In this document: positions 23,255 to 35,540 of the stretch, one piece after another
How positions within the stretch are numbered: position 1 is the stretch's first letter
How the letters are laid out: each line of letters begins with the position of its first letter
From: Candidatus Pantoea haifensis
GTDB taxonomy: Bacteria > Pseudomonadota > Gammaproteobacteria > Enterobacterales > Enterobacteriaceae
Assembly (NCBI GenBank): GCA_018842655.1
Contig: JAGTWN010000004.1
Coordinates: 2,108,001-2,172,000, forward strand
Reading direction: 5' to 3'
DNA length: 64,000 nucleotides
Translations under genes and position numbers: made by a program
Notes under the pieces: model-generated
Told to the model about the DNA's origin: nothing
The model's database searches: none
The model's input: only the letters and a program-made list of their open reading frames with translations

Positions 23255-24817
23255 TTAACCTTCCCGGCTGGCCAGATAGGCTTCAAAATCCAACGTATCG
23301 CTCGCTTCAAGCTGCTGCTGTGCCAGGAGAGATGCTTTCGCCTGACGCGAGAAATCATCTTCACCCAGCACTTCTAACGGCTCTTCACATAGTAAATGAC
23401 GATACTGCTCTGCTAAAGCCACACCGGTTCCGGTTACACCATCCTCTTTCATGGCATTAAGAATGCGCGCCGAATAGGTTAGCTCAGGATCATCAAACGA
23501 TGCCACCAGTTGATCACACACTTGTTGATATTGCGTGCTGCCCTGATTGCTGTCCAATACCTCCGCCACACGACGCAAGTCTGCAAACAGCGTTTTACCT
23601 ACTTCCTGCAATGAATGCTCCGCTTCACCGCAGCCCACTTCAATTTTTTGTCCGGGTTTGCGGCCTTCCAGTACGACACGGTTCCAGTTTTTACGATTGC
23701 ATTGCAACTCTTCAGCACTCATTTCGGGCGCATCTGCCAGCGTACACCAAATCAGGAACAGATCGAGGAAGCGTACCTGATTTTCATCCACGCCGATTGC
23801 GGAGAACGGATTGATATCAAGCGAACGCACTTCGATATATTCAATGCCACCACGCAGCAGCGCATCTGATGGTGCCTCACCTGAACGTGTGACACGTTTT
23901 GGACGAATAGGGGCATAAAGCTCGTTCTCAATCTGCAATACGTTTGTATTGAGCTGAAGCCAGTTACCGTCTGCATCCCTGGTGCCCATCTCGGCAAATT
24001 CGTCTGACGGCGTTTTGATCGCCTTCTTCAGTGCTGAGACGTAACCTTCCAGCGAATTAAACGTAATGCCGAGCGAGCTTTGTGATTTGTTGGTATAACC
24101 GAGATCGCTCAGACGCAGAGAGGTGGCGTAAGGCAGCCATAACATCTCTTTGTCATTGGTTTCGAACGGCAACGCACTTTCGCGCCCCTGCAAGAAACTA
24201 GAGCTAATGGCAGGTGAGGCACCAAACAGATAAGGAATAACCCAGCCGAAGCGATAGTAGTTGCGGATCAGGCGCAAATAGCCTGCGGAGATGGTTTCTT
24301 TACCGCTCTCAACATCTTTTACATCGGCCCACTCTTGCCAGAAAGACAGCGGCAGCGAAAAGTTATAATGAATGCCAGAAATGGTTTGCATCAGCGCGCC
24401 ATAACGGTTTTTTAACCCTTCACGATACAGCGTTTTCATTCGGCCAATATTGGATTTGCCATATTGGGCTAATTCAATTTTGTCCGCGTCTTCAATCACG
24501 CATGGCATGCTAAATGGCCACATGCGTTCTTCACCCAACTCACGGGCAACGTGACGATGAATATCGCGTAAAACAGTCAGCATATGATCGATGCTGTGAT
24601 CGACCGGCGTGATAAATTCAAGCAGCGTTTCAGCAAAATCAGTGGTGATCCAGTCATGCTTGAGCGCAGATCCTAAAGATTCAGGATGTCCGCTTTCAGC
24701 AAGATGGCCATTCGGCTGTACTCGCAATGTTTCACGTTCGATGCCACGCCCAATACCTTTCAAGGCATTAGGATGCGCTTCTAACCAGGAGAGCGCCTTT
24801 GATACGTCCGGGATCAC
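23255..24817 (-). CDS. gshA: Glutamate-cysteine ligase GshA
   Basis: GshA catalyses the first step of glutathione synthesis. The gene starts with GTG at 24817 (protein [21 protein letters not shown]) behind GGGAGGTTAAT; E. coli uses a rare TTG at the same place, so weak initiation is conserved. The protein has 520 aa (E. coli 518), with the class 1 motifs [25 protein letters not shown] and [14 protein letters not shown]. The frame is intact and the stop lies just beyond the micA terminator. Confidence 0.96.
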   Translation of the reverse strand: MIPDVSKALSWLEAHPNALKGIGRGIERETLRVQPNGHLAESGHPESLGSALKHDWITTDFAETLLEFITPVDHSIDHMLTVLRDIHRHVARELGEERMWPFSMPCVIEDADKIELAQYGKSNIGRMKTLYREGLKNRYGALMQTISGIHYNFSLPLSFWQEWADVKDVESGKETISAGYLRLIRNYYRFGWVIPYLFGASPAISSSFLQGRESALPFETNDKEMLWLPYATSLRLSDLGYTNKSQSSLGITFNSLEGYVSALKKAIKTPSDEFAEMGTRDADGNWLQLNTNVLQIENELYAPIRPKRVTRSGEAPSDALLRGGIEYIEVRSLDINPFSAIGVDENQVRFLDLFLIWCTLADAPEMSAEELQCNRKNWNRVVLEGRKPGQKIEVGCGEAEHSLQEVGKTLFADLRRVAEVLDSNQGSTQYQQVCDQLVASFDDPELTYSARILNAMKEDGVTGTGVALAEQYRHLLCEEPLEVLGEDDFSRQAKASLLAQQQLEASDTLDFEAYLASREG

Positions 24818-24890
24818 ATTAACCTCCCGCTGTGAGAATAATTTATTTTTGTTCAGCATAATGTTAACCGTAGCCTCGAATCTGTGCGAA

Positions 24891-25319
24891 TCAATGCCAC
24901 CATTGCATGCCCTGTAATGTGGCGGTCGCGATAACGATATAACGCAGTGTTTTACCAACAGCAAGAAACAGCATTGTCGGGAGCCAGGCGAAGCGTAACC
25001 AGCCAGCGAGAACGCATAGCAAATCACCCACCACTGGCAACCAGCTAAATAACAGTGCTGCAGGTCCTAATCGGTTCAACCACGTCATTGCTGTGTCATG
25101 CCATCGCCCCTGGCGCTTTAGCGGCAGTAAGCGACCAATAAGAAGGTTAGTTAAGCCGCCGAAGGTGTTTCCCAACGATGCAGCCACAATCAACCCATAC
25201 ACTGATGCCTTTTGAGCCATCAGTAATGCAATCAGCAGTGCTTCAGAGCTTCCTGGAAGAAGCGTCGCGCTTAAGAAACTGCTGCCAAACAAGGAAGCGT
25301 AAGCAAGGATTTCACTCAC
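24891..25319 (-). CDS. yqaA: DedA-family inner membrane protein YqaA
   Basis: YqaA is a 142-aa small member of the SNARE-associated/DedA family. It has three to four hydrophobic segments and the motifs [14 protein letters not shown] and [17 protein letters not shown]. Its function is unknown; larger DedA proteins affect membrane lipid scrambling and proton motive force. It begins with GTG overlapping the yqaB stop (GTGA), so translation is coupled. Confidence 0.93.
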   Translation of the reverse strand: MSEILAYASLFGSSFLSATLLPGSSEALLIALLMAQKASVYGLIVAASLGNTFGGLTNLLIGRLLPLKRQGRWHDTAMTWLNRLGPAALLFSWLPVVGDLLCVLAGWLRFAWLPTMLFLAVGKTLRYIVIATATLQGMQWWH

Positions 25320-25882
25320 AATAAGCGAACATCAACGACATCCATACCAGCTGCTTTTGCCGCCTGCACACCAAAATCGGCGTCTTCGAAAACAACACAA
25401 CGTTCCGGCGCTACACCCATCAGTTCAGCGCAGCGTAAAAAAGTGTCGGGTTCAGGTTTATGGCGTTGTACGTCATCAGCCCCCACCACGGCGGTAAAGA
25501 GACTGCGTACGTTCAGGTGATTCAGCAATGCATCAGCCATGCTGTGTTCGCTGCCGGTGCCCACCGCCATCGGACGACGACCATGATAAGCCTTCACCAC
25601 ATCCATTAAAGGAAGTGGACGTACATTTTCCAGTAACATGGCTTTTACTGCGGCACTCTTCTCAGCTGCAAGGAGATAAGGATCGTGAGTCGATTGATTT
25701 GTTTCAACAATAAACTGGGCCAGTCGCCAACTCGGTGCGCCATTGAAATCAACCATGCGAGCTTCATCCAGCGTAAGTCCATAACGCGCCAGTACCTGAT
25801 GCCACGCTTTTCGATGTGTCGGCTCGGTGTCAAGAATGGTGCCGTCCATATCGAAAATCAGGGCGTCATATTGATCGTACAT
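25316..25882 (-). CDS. yqaB: HAD-family fructose-1-phosphate/6-phosphogluconate phosphatase
   Basis: This 188-aa HAD phosphatase has the nucleophile motif DMDGTILDTEP, motif II VGTGSE, and motif III/IV HKPEPDTF and FEDADFGVQAA. E. coli YqaB hydrolyses fructose 1-phosphate and 6-phosphogluconate. The ATG at 25882 is chosen because GGAG lies 5 bp upstream; a GTG two codons earlier is an alternative. It forms a two-gene unit with yqaA. Confidence 0.93.
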   Translation of the reverse strand: MYDQYDALIFDMDGTILDTEPTHRKAWHQVLARYGLTLDEARMVDFNGAPSWRLAQFIVETNQSTHDPYLLAAEKSAAVKAMLLENVRPLPLMDVVKAYHGRRPMAVGTGSEHSMADALLNHLNVRSLFTAVVGADDVQRHKPEPDTFLRCAELMGVAPERCVVFEDADFGVQAAKAAGMDVVDVRLL

Positions 25883-25888
25883 TGTCAC

Positions 25889-26166
25889 TCCGGACTTTGA
25901 ACAAATAAGACATTACTTTAGCTTAATGCGCCCAGGTTGTCGCCAGGTGACATGAACAGCAAATGCTTTGAAAGCATTAGCAATTTTCGTTTTCAGATAA
26001 AGGTGATGATGCGAAACTGAACATAACCTTTCGGAAAGGCTGCGATTTTTAACAATCTGAAGATTTACAGGGAAAGCGATGTGAATGTTTTCGGCAGAGA
26101 AAAGCGGGAGAAGATGTTTTAATTTTTTAATGAAGAAGTTTGTCGGCACAAGCTTTTGAAGAGAGA
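25889..26166. other. Gap upstream of yqaB
   Basis: This AT-rich stretch separates yqaB from the tRNA-Arg repeat region. I see no convincing coding frame or RNA. It probably carries the yqaB promoter and the 3' end of the tRNA transcript. Confidence 0.4.
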
Positions 26167-26426
26167 AGGTGCATTCGGGAGGATGACTAGCCCTGCGGGC
26201 CGTGGCTGAAGCGACGTTATCAACCCTGATGTTGTCTGGCGGTACAGCAGATCATATCAGACTGGAAACACTCTTTTATCTCTAAAGAGATGGTGCATCC
26301 GGTAGGATTACCCGGCTTACGCCTCGCCCTTCGGGCCGTTGCTAAAGCAACGTTATCCACCCTGGTGCTGGCTGGCGGTACAACTTGTCATGTCAGACCG
26401 GGAATGCTTTTTCATATCCGAAGATA
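26167..26426 (-). repeat. Two degenerate spacer units bearing tRNA-Arg 3' ends
   Basis: Two copies of the tRNA-Arg spacer follow the last tRNA-Arg gene in transcription order. The copy at 26291-26426 keeps the CGTTGCTAAAGCAACG hairpin and ends at 26291-26309 with a 19-nt piece of the tRNA-Arg 3' end including CCA (one mismatch). The copy at 26167-26290 is more diverged, with a tRNA-like end at 26168-26184. No tRNA body is present in either. Confidence 0.75.
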
Positions 26427-26503
26427 TGGTGCATCCGGGAGGATTCGAACCTCCGACCGCTCGGTTCGTAGCCGAGTACTCTATCCAGCTGAGCTACGGA
26501 TGC
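26427..26503 (-). tRNA. tRNA-Arg (ACG), copy 1
   Basis: A 77-nt tRNA begins GCATCCGTAGCTCAGCTGG, has anticodon loop CTACGAA giving ACG (read as ICG), and ends with an encoded CCA. It equals the E. coli argQ/Z/Y/V type and is the last of four in transcription order. Confidence 0.97.
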
Positions 26504-26672
26504 ATCGGTAAAACGGGGGAATAACTGAAGCAATGGAGATGTGTTGATGCAGCAAATCTGCATAACCCGGCTTGCGCCTTGCCGTTGCTAAAGCAACGTT
26601 ATCCACCCTGGTGCTGGCTGGCGGTACAACTTGCCATGTCAGACCGGGAACACTTTTCCATATCCGAAAATA
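26504..26672 (-). repeat. tRNA-Arg spacer unit
   Basis: The segment at about 26566-26672 repeats the spacer found at 26828-26942 and 26310-26426 nearly base for base, including the hairpin CGTTGCTAAAGCAACG. Here the tRNA 3'-end piece is missing and a different 60-bp segment precedes it. Confidence 0.8.
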
Positions 26673-26749
26673 TGGTGCATCCGGGAGGATTCGAACCTCC
26701 GACCGCTCGGTTCGTAGCCGAGTACTCTATCCAGCTGAGCTACGGATGC
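26673..26749 (-). tRNA. tRNA-Arg (ACG), copy 2
   Basis: Identical in sequence to copy 1 over all 77 nt, anticodon ACG, encoded CCA. Confidence 0.97.
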
Positions 26750-26942
26750 ATCGGGAAATCGTTTTTAATGGACTTTCAGAAATCAACCTGGGAATGATAC
26801 GAAGAATGGTGCATCCGGGAGGATTACTCGGCTTACGCCTCGCCCTTTGGGCCGTTGCTAAAGCAACGTTATCCACCCTGGTGCTGGCTGGCGGTACAAC
26901 TTGCCATGTCAGACCGGGAACACTTTTCCATATCCGAAGATA
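26750..26942 (-). repeat. tRNA-Arg spacer unit with tRNA 3'-end copy
   Basis: Within this spacer, positions 26807-26825 repeat exactly the last 19 nt of tRNA-Arg, including CCA. Positions 26828-26942 then repeat the common spacer. In transcription order the spacer follows tRNA copy 3 and ends in the orphan tRNA 3' end. This resembles the tRNA-3'-end-bearing repeats of the E. coli tyrT operon. Confidence 0.8.
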
Positions 26943-27019
26943 TGGTGCATCCGGGAGGATTCGAACCTCCGACCGCTCGGTTCGTAGCCGAGTACTCTAT
27001 CCAGCTGAGCTACGGATGC
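26943..27019 (-). tRNA. tRNA-Arg (ACG), copy 3
   Basis: Identical in sequence to copies 1 and 2, anticodon ACG, encoded CCA. Confidence 0.97.
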
Positions 27020-27205
27020 ATTTAAAAATTCTTGTACAACGCAGGGTGCTAACTACTCACCATGACAGGAACGACCTATTCACAACAACTTTATTTCCAG
27101 CCATGTATTCAGGAAAATCATCTGGCTTACGCCCTGACCACTCCGGCGCTGCTGACGATATAACGTGTCATACAGACCGTGAATACATTTCCATATTCAA
27201 AAATA

Positions 27206-27282
27206 TGGTGCATCCGGGAGGATTCGAACCTCCGACCGCTCGGTTCGTAGCCGAGTACTCTATCCAGCTGAGCTACGGATGC
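27206..27282 (-). tRNA. tRNA-Arg (ACG), copy 4
   Basis: Identical to the other three copies. It is the first tRNA-Arg in transcription order, 9 bp after tRNA-Ser. The spacer after it (27020-27205) is only distantly related to the common spacer. Confidence 0.97.
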
Positions 27283-27291
27283 ATCGGAAAA

Positions 27292-27384
27292 TGGCGGTGA
27301 GGGAGGGATTCGAACCCTCGATACAGCTTTTGACCGTATACTCCCTTAGCAGGGGAGCGCCTTCAGCCTCTCGGCCACCTCACC
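27292..27384 (-). tRNA. serV: tRNA-Ser (GCT)
   Basis: A 93-nt class II tRNA starts GGTGAGGTGGCCGAGAGG, has the long variable arm of tRNA-Ser and anticodon GCT (in CTGCTAA), and ends with an encoded CCA. It heads the Ser-Arg tRNA operon as serV does in E. coli. Confidence 0.96.
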
Positions 27385-27636
27385 TTACGCGTTCTTCCGA
27401 ACTGTGCTTCTGAACTTTGTAACCGCTCATCGGCACTGCGTGGCGCACATATTACTTTCCCGCACTTATAAGTCAAACAAATTTTTCCCGCCTTTTGTCT
27501 GTTTGAACAAATGACAGCCAATTAGCATAAAATCAAGACAAAAAGAGTGAATAATCAACAAAGAAAGGTTGTTCAGGTTAACAAAAAAGAGAATTTGGAC
27601 AGTTAAGAAAAGCGGAGAATTGGTGTGAAAGCGGTA

Positions 27637-27662
27637 GCGCCTCGCAGAAATGCGAGACGCTG
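27637..27662 (-). terminator. Hairpin downstream of csrA
   Basis: AGCGTCTCGCA and TGCGAGGCGCT pair on the minus strand shortly after the csrA stop. The T tract is poor, so it may act as an mRNA 3'-end structure rather than a strong terminator. Confidence 0.5.
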
Positions 27663-27668
27663 AATCCG

Positions 27669-27854
27669 TTAAACGCTCGTTTGCTGTGTTTTTTCGGCCT
27701 GGATGCGTTGATAAATCTCTTCGCGATGCACAGACACTTCCTTCGGCGCATTAACACCGATGCGAACCTGGTTACCTTTAACACCCAGCACCGTTACAGT
27801 CACCTCATCACCAATCATGAGGGTTTCACCAACTCGACGAGTTAGAATAAGCAT
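27669..27854 (-). CDS. csrA: Carbon storage regulator CsrA
   Basis: CsrA is a dimeric RNA-binding protein that blocks or stabilises target mRNAs by binding GGA motifs, controlling glycogen, biofilm and motility. The 61-aa sequence [18 protein letters not shown] has the canonical N-terminal strand and R44 region ([12 protein letters not shown]). A GGAG-type site lies before the start. Its position between alaS and the serV-arg tRNA cluster matches E. coli. Confidence 0.97.
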   Translation of the reverse strand: MLILTRRVGETLMIGDEVTVTVLGVKGNQVRIGVNAPKEVSVHREEIYQRIQAEKTQQTSV

Positions 27855-28102
27855 TCTTTGCTCCTTGAAAGATTAAAAGAGTCGGGCTTGTTCGGACTCC
27901 CGGCATTATCCATCATTAAACGCTGAACATTGACTATGAGGAATACACCAATGTACATCGATGCGCCAATACATTCTGCTGATAGTTAGTTTAGCCGAAA
28001 TACACTACATCAACCTGACTTTGTCATTACATGGGTGACATCGTATGAAAAAGCGCCGGAACAACAGTTCTGACGCTTATCACGATGTATTGTTTTATTT
28101 CA

Positions 28103-30740
<2,638 letters not shown>

Positions 30741-30850
30741 TCACGCTAACGAACGTTCCGTCTCCTCAGGTAAGCCGCATCCGCACGGCTTACATGTTCA
30801 GCGGAACAAAAAGTGGGAATAAGATAAATTTTCTTCAGTGGGAAGTAAAA

Positions 30851-31375
30851 TTACATCGGCTCCTGACCATCAAAATTTCTAAAAACGGCCTGAATATCTT
30901 CCATTAAAAAGCCTTTCGACTGCAAAAATCGCTGCACTTTAGCTTTTTCTTTCCATTCTTTGGGTAAAGGGAGGCCGAATTTACGCTCTGCAAGTTGGAA
31001 GGCACATTGCGCCCAGTCAATGCTGGTCTCTTGCATCGCTATATCAATAGCCTCACGTTCAATTCCCTTTTGCGTGAGTTCCAGTCGTATACGTTGTGAA
31101 CCATAACCTTTGCGACTGCGGCTTTGAATAAAACGCTCAGTGAAACGCTCATCGTTTAACCAGCCGTTTTCCTGGCACCAGTCCAGCACCTTATCCATTT
31201 GTTCATCGGTAATAACGTCAGGCGTTTTTTGCTGCATCCAGGCTGCGCGTTGTGCTGACTGCTGCAGTTTGCGCTTCAGTTCTTCACGGCTGTGATCCCG
31301 CTGCGTCAATATGCGCATTGCACGATCAAGCAAACGAGAAAAAGTGATGACTTGTGGTTGAGGTTGTTCAGACAT
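30851..31375 (-). CDS. recX: RecA modulator RecX
   Basis: RecX caps RecA filaments and limits their growth. The 174-aa product starts at MSEQPQPQVITFSRLLDRAM (31375) and has the three-helix RecX repeats with SREELKRKL and GYGSQRIRLEL motifs. A longer upstream frame is rejected because it would cross the recA terminator hairpin. It follows recA and is likely expressed by read-through of that terminator, as in E. coli. Confidence 0.95.
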   Translation of the reverse strand: MSEQPQPQVITFSRLLDRAMRILTQRDHSREELKRKLQQSAQRAAWMQQKTPDVITDEQMDKVLDWCQENGWLNDERFTERFIQSRSRKGYGSQRIRLELTQKGIEREAIDIAMQETSIDWAQCAFQLAERKFGLPLPKEWKEKAKVQRFLQSKGFLMEDIQAVFRNFDGQEPM

Positions 31376-31447
31376 ACTGCTCACCTTTTGCAAACGGGGG
31401 GAATTATGGCGGCAGAAAAGAGTAGATGAAAGACACAGAGAGGCGGG

Positions 31448-31479
31448 AAAAACAAACGGGAGTGGATTTCTCCACTCCC
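31448..31479 (-). terminator. recA terminator
   Basis: On the minus strand GGGAGTGGA and TCCACTCCC form a hairpin followed by GTTTGTTTTT, directly after recA and before recX. Confidence 0.88.
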
Positions 31480-31488
31480 GCAATCATA

Positions 31489-32571
<1,083 letters not shown>

Positions 32572-32626
32572 TCATGCCGGGGAAAAACACGCACACACGG
32601 TGCCTGCTCTCTTTCTGTTGCTGACA

Positions 32627-32654
32627 ATTATACTGTATAGTCATACAGTATCAA
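32627..32654 (-). promoter_or_regulatory. recA promoter and LexA box
   Basis: On the minus strand TTGATA (32654-32649) and TATAAT (32632-32627) are spaced by 16 bp. Between and over them lies a LexA operator at 32631-32650, with the perfect core CTGT-N8-ACAG. LexA bound here would block RNA polymerase, so recA is SOS-induced. Confidence 0.95.
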
Positions 32655-32656
32655 GC

Positions 32657-33151
32657 TTAATTTGTCAGAAATTCATCATGTAATTTCTGTAATGCCCAGG
32701 CCACTGACTGGCGACGCACGGCTTCACGGTCACCGGTAAAATGCTGGCAAAAAGTGCTTATATTTCCTTGAGGTGCAGCAAATCCGAACCAGACTGTTCC
32801 TGTTGGTTTTTCCGCACTGCCACCATCGGGCCCGGCAATACCGCTGACTGAAACAGCATAGTCTGCTCGCGCAGCATGTTGCGCGCCTAAAGCCATTTCG
32901 CGCACAACGGTTTCGCTCACCGCACCGTGCTGCGCTAATGATTCAGCCTGAACATTGACCAGTTCCTGTTTAGCTTCATTACTGTAGGTTACGAATCCAC
33001 GTTCAAACCAGGCCGAACTGCCGCTGACGTCCGTAAATACTTTAGCGATCCAGCCGCCAGTACACGACTCAGCGCACGTTACTGTCGCCTTTTGCTGTTT
33101 CAATCGATTACCAATTTCAGCACTAAGCCGCATCAATTGCTGGTCATTCAT
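32657..33151 (-). CDS. pncC: Nicotinamide-nucleotide amidohydrolase PncC
   Basis: PncC deamidates nicotinamide mononucleotide to nicotinate mononucleotide for NAD recycling. It is the stand-alone CinA C-terminal domain, 164 aa as in E. coli (165), with TCAESCTGGWIA, the GIAGPDGGS loop and KPTGTVWFGF. Frame intact. Confidence 0.95.
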   Translation of the reverse strand: MNDQQLMRLSAEIGNRLKQQKATVTCAESCTGGWIAKVFTDVSGSSAWFERGFVTYSNEAKQELVNVQAESLAQHGAVSETVVREMALGAQHAARADYAVSVSGIAGPDGGSAEKPTGTVWFGFAAPQGNISTFCQHFTGDREAVRRQSVAWALQKLHDEFLTN

Positions 33152-33256
33152 CGTTTATCTCCTGTCACCCGCCAGCTGAACGTGGGGTAAAAAATGCCGT
33201 TTTTCAAGGTATTTTCCCTCAATTAACAGCAATTTGTGCACGGGCTTGCAATGTCT

Positions 33257-34033
33257 TTAACCTTTTTTCATCGCGACGATGAAAAGACGCGGGAAAGCCA
33301 GCAAAACCCGACCATCTGCTTGTGGCGGATAAGCTGTCAGCAATTGTTCATGGTAAGCCTGCAAATAATCTGTTTGTTCTGCACGATTAAGCGGAGCCAG
33401 AAAAGGCCGTAATCCTGTGGATTGCAGCCAGGTGACAATAGCCTGTACATCCGGCATCACGTGATAGTAAGTTGCACGCCAGATATCAACTTCACATCCC
33501 GCCTGAGTCAGAAAATCATAATATTTTTCGGCTGTAAGTAACGGATTTCGTTCATCCCGTTGCGTACTTAATCCTCTGTCCCGGCGACTGTTTTCAGCAA
33601 CCTCTCGCATCAGTCGATGAGAAGGCTCATCAAGATTATCTGGCATTTGAACAGCAAGCGTTCCCGCTGAATCGAGCTGGCTGACTAAATGCGGAAAAAG
33701 CGTGGCGTGCTCCTCTACCCAGTGTAGTGAAGCATTAGCATAAATGACTTGCTGTGGCACATCAGGTTGCCAGGTTCGGATATCAGCATGAATAAAAGTG
33801 CATTGTGGCAGACGTTCACGCGCCTGTTTAAGCATGGCTTCTGAACTGTCCAGGCCGGTAATTTTTGCCTGGGGCCAGGCATCAACTAACAATTCAGTGC
33901 TGTTTCCCGGACCACATCCTAAGTCCGTTACATAGCGAACGTCAGGCTGTGAAACACGCGCTAATAGTTCTTTAGCCGGCCGTGTTCTTTCGGCTTCAAA
34001 CTGACGATACAGCTGGGGGTCCCACTCTTGCAT
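33257..34033 (-). CDS. tam: Trans-aconitate 2-methyltransferase
   Basis: Tam methylates trans-aconitate, an inhibitor of aconitase, using S-adenosylmethionine. The 258-aa protein has SAM motif I DLGCGPGNST, then ADIRTWQP, ANASLHWV and the C-terminal LLAFPRLFIVA, all shared with E. coli Tam. In E. coli tam lies elsewhere on the chromosome, so tam here is a local difference in gene order. Confidence 0.93.
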   Translation of the reverse strand: MQEWDPQLYRQFEAERTRPAKELLARVSQPDVRYVTDLGCGPGNSTELLVDAWPQAKITGLDSSEAMLKQARERLPQCTFIHADIRTWQPDVPQQVIYANASLHWVEEHATLFPHLVSQLDSAGTLAVQMPDNLDEPSHRLMREVAENSRRDRGLSTQRDERNPLLTAEKYYDFLTQAGCEVDIWRATYYHVMPDVQAIVTWLQSTGLRPFLAPLNRAEQTDYLQAYHEQLLTAYPPQADGRVLLAFPRLFIVAMKKG

Positions 34034-34194
34034 AATTGACCGTCACCTCTTTTCTCATCTGCTATAAAAGAGCGTTAAAACGCGAAAAAATGCGATGCCA
34101 GCTCCATTTTTGTATGAAACGGTGGCAAGGCTGCTAACAGCTCATTAACTTAAAACAGCGTTTCATTTTACCAAAGACTATTCAGGAGTTGTTC

Positions 34195-35082
34195 ATGACA
34201 GCACAATCAGCTTTCTCCGGCGTTTGGTGCCCTTCCGTTACGCCGTTTGATAACCAAGGCAAAGTAGACATCGAAGCTCTGGGAAGCCATTTTACGCGTC
34301 TGACGACATCAGGTATTGATACGCTGTTATTAATGGGAAGTATTGGCGAATTTGCTTCACTGACCCAGCAAGAAAAATTATTCCTGATACGTGAAGCGCG
34401 TTCGCTGTCAACGCTAAAGATGGTAGTCAATATTTCCAGCACTTGTGTGCCGGATATGCTTGAGTTAGCAGAAGCAGCCTGGAAAAATGACTTCGATGCA
34501 GTAATGGTTCTGCCGCCCTATTACTACGGCCAGACGCAAAATCAACTTTTACACTATTTTGAGACACTGGATAAGCAACTGGGCGGTAAATGGTTTGCCT
34601 ATAATTTTCCTGCTCGTACAGGATGCGATCTTACCCCAGCACTGATGAGTGATTTAGCTGCTCGCCTGCCCAATTTTATCGGCATTAAAGATACGGTGGA
34701 TTGCCTGTCGCACAATCGCGCTTTGATTGAAGAGACGAAAAAGGTGCGCAGTGATTTTGCCGTACTCTCTGGCTATGACGAGTATCTGCTACCGAATCTG
34801 CTGGCGGGTGGAGCCGGCGTCATATCTGGGTTGAATAATATTGTTCCAGAGCTTTTTGCGGAGGCAATGCAAGCCTGGCGCGGCGGTAATCTGGTCGAAT
34901 TAGCGCGTATTCAACAGCAGATTGGCAAATTGATGGCGATCTATACATTGGGAGATGATTTTGTCACAACCATCAAGACTGCCGTATCGCACCGTTTCGA
35001 TTCTATGACCAGCGTATCACGCAATTATGGCGGTACGCTCAGCAAGCAGCAGTGCGAAGCGATTGATCAACTTTTCGGATAA
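34195..35082 (+). CDS. DapA-family aldolase/lyase of unknown substrate
   Basis: This 295-aa protein belongs to the dihydrodipicolinate synthase / N-acetylneuraminate lyase family. Counting from the ATG at 34195 (preceded by AGGAG), the Schiff-base lysine is K165 in GIKDT and the catalytic Tyr is Y136 in YNFPARTG. The pyruvate-carboxylate loop reads GSIGE (48-52) instead of the GTTGE of true DapA, which argues against lysine biosynthesis. It more likely acts on a sugar-derived 2-keto acid, like YagE or KDG aldolases. It stands alone, divergent from tam, with no transporter or regulator adjacent. Confidence 0.85.
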   Translation: MTAQSAFSGVWCPSVTPFDNQGKVDIEALGSHFTRLTTSGIDTLLLMGSIGEFASLTQQEKLFLIREARSLSTLKMVVNISSTCVPDMLELAEAAWKNDFDAVMVLPPYYYGQTQNQLLHYFETLDKQLGGKWFAYNFPARTGCDLTPALMSDLAARLPNFIGIKDTVDCLSHNRALIEETKKVRSDFAVLSGYDEYLLPNLLAGGAGVISGLNNIVPELFAEAMQAWRGGNLVELARIQQQIGKLMAIYTLGDDFVTTIKTAVSHRFDSMTSVSRNYGGTLSKQQCEAIDQLFG

Positions 35083-35121
35083 CGTCTGCTTGGGCGCGTT
35101 AATGCGCCCCTTAAATCAAAC

Positions 35122-35457
35122 TCAGCTTTTTTTAACAAATTCAGATTTAAGCTTCATCGGACCAAAACCCTCAATTTTGCAATCGATGTTATGATCACCC
35201 TCAACTAAACGGATGCCTTTTACTTTGGTGCCAATCTTCAGCGGAGTAGAACTTCCCTTCACTTTCAGATCCTTGATCACCGTTACGCTGTCGCCGTCAG
35301 CCAGTAAATTGCCATTAGCATCATGCACGACTAACTTATCAAGGCTGCTTTCAGCCTCTTTTTCGCTCCAGATGTGCCCACAAGAAGGACAGTTAAGATT
35401 ATCACCCTCTTGCCAGGTGTAATCAGCGTGACAAAGTGGACAAGCAGGTAAAGACAT
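35122..35457 (-). CDS. yjdM: Zinc-ribbon protein YjdM (PhnA family)
   Basis: The 111-aa protein has an N-terminal zinc ribbon with C6-x2-C9 and C23-x2-C26, followed by the PhnA beta-barrel domain ([20 protein letters not shown]). The E. coli orthologue was once called PhnA but is not part of the phosphonate lyase set; its role is unclear. The start at 35457 fits family length; an upstream in-frame ATG adds ten unlikely residues. Frame intact. Confidence 0.92.
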   Translation of the reverse strand: MSLPACPLCHADYTWQEGDNLNCPSCGHIWSEKEAESSLDKLVVHDANGNLLADGDSVTVIKDLKVKGSSTPLKIGTKVKGIRLVEGDHNIDCKIEGFGPMKLKSEFVKKS

Positions 35458-35540
35458 AAGCACTCCAGAATGTGTTACAGCAAACATGATGACGCCGAAA
35501 GGGCGCCATCATATAGCCTTACACTTCATAAGGACAACGA

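Noticed and set aside
26572-27300. A 242-codon open frame across the tRNA-Arg cluster on the plus strand
   Set aside because: It is antisense to three tRNA genes and its internal repeats simply mirror the repeated tRNA and spacer sequences.
34000-35500. A mobile element bringing in tam, the DapA-like gene and yjdM
   Set aside because: I see no integrase, transposase, flanking direct repeat or tRNA target next to these genes; gene order alone does not show transfer.
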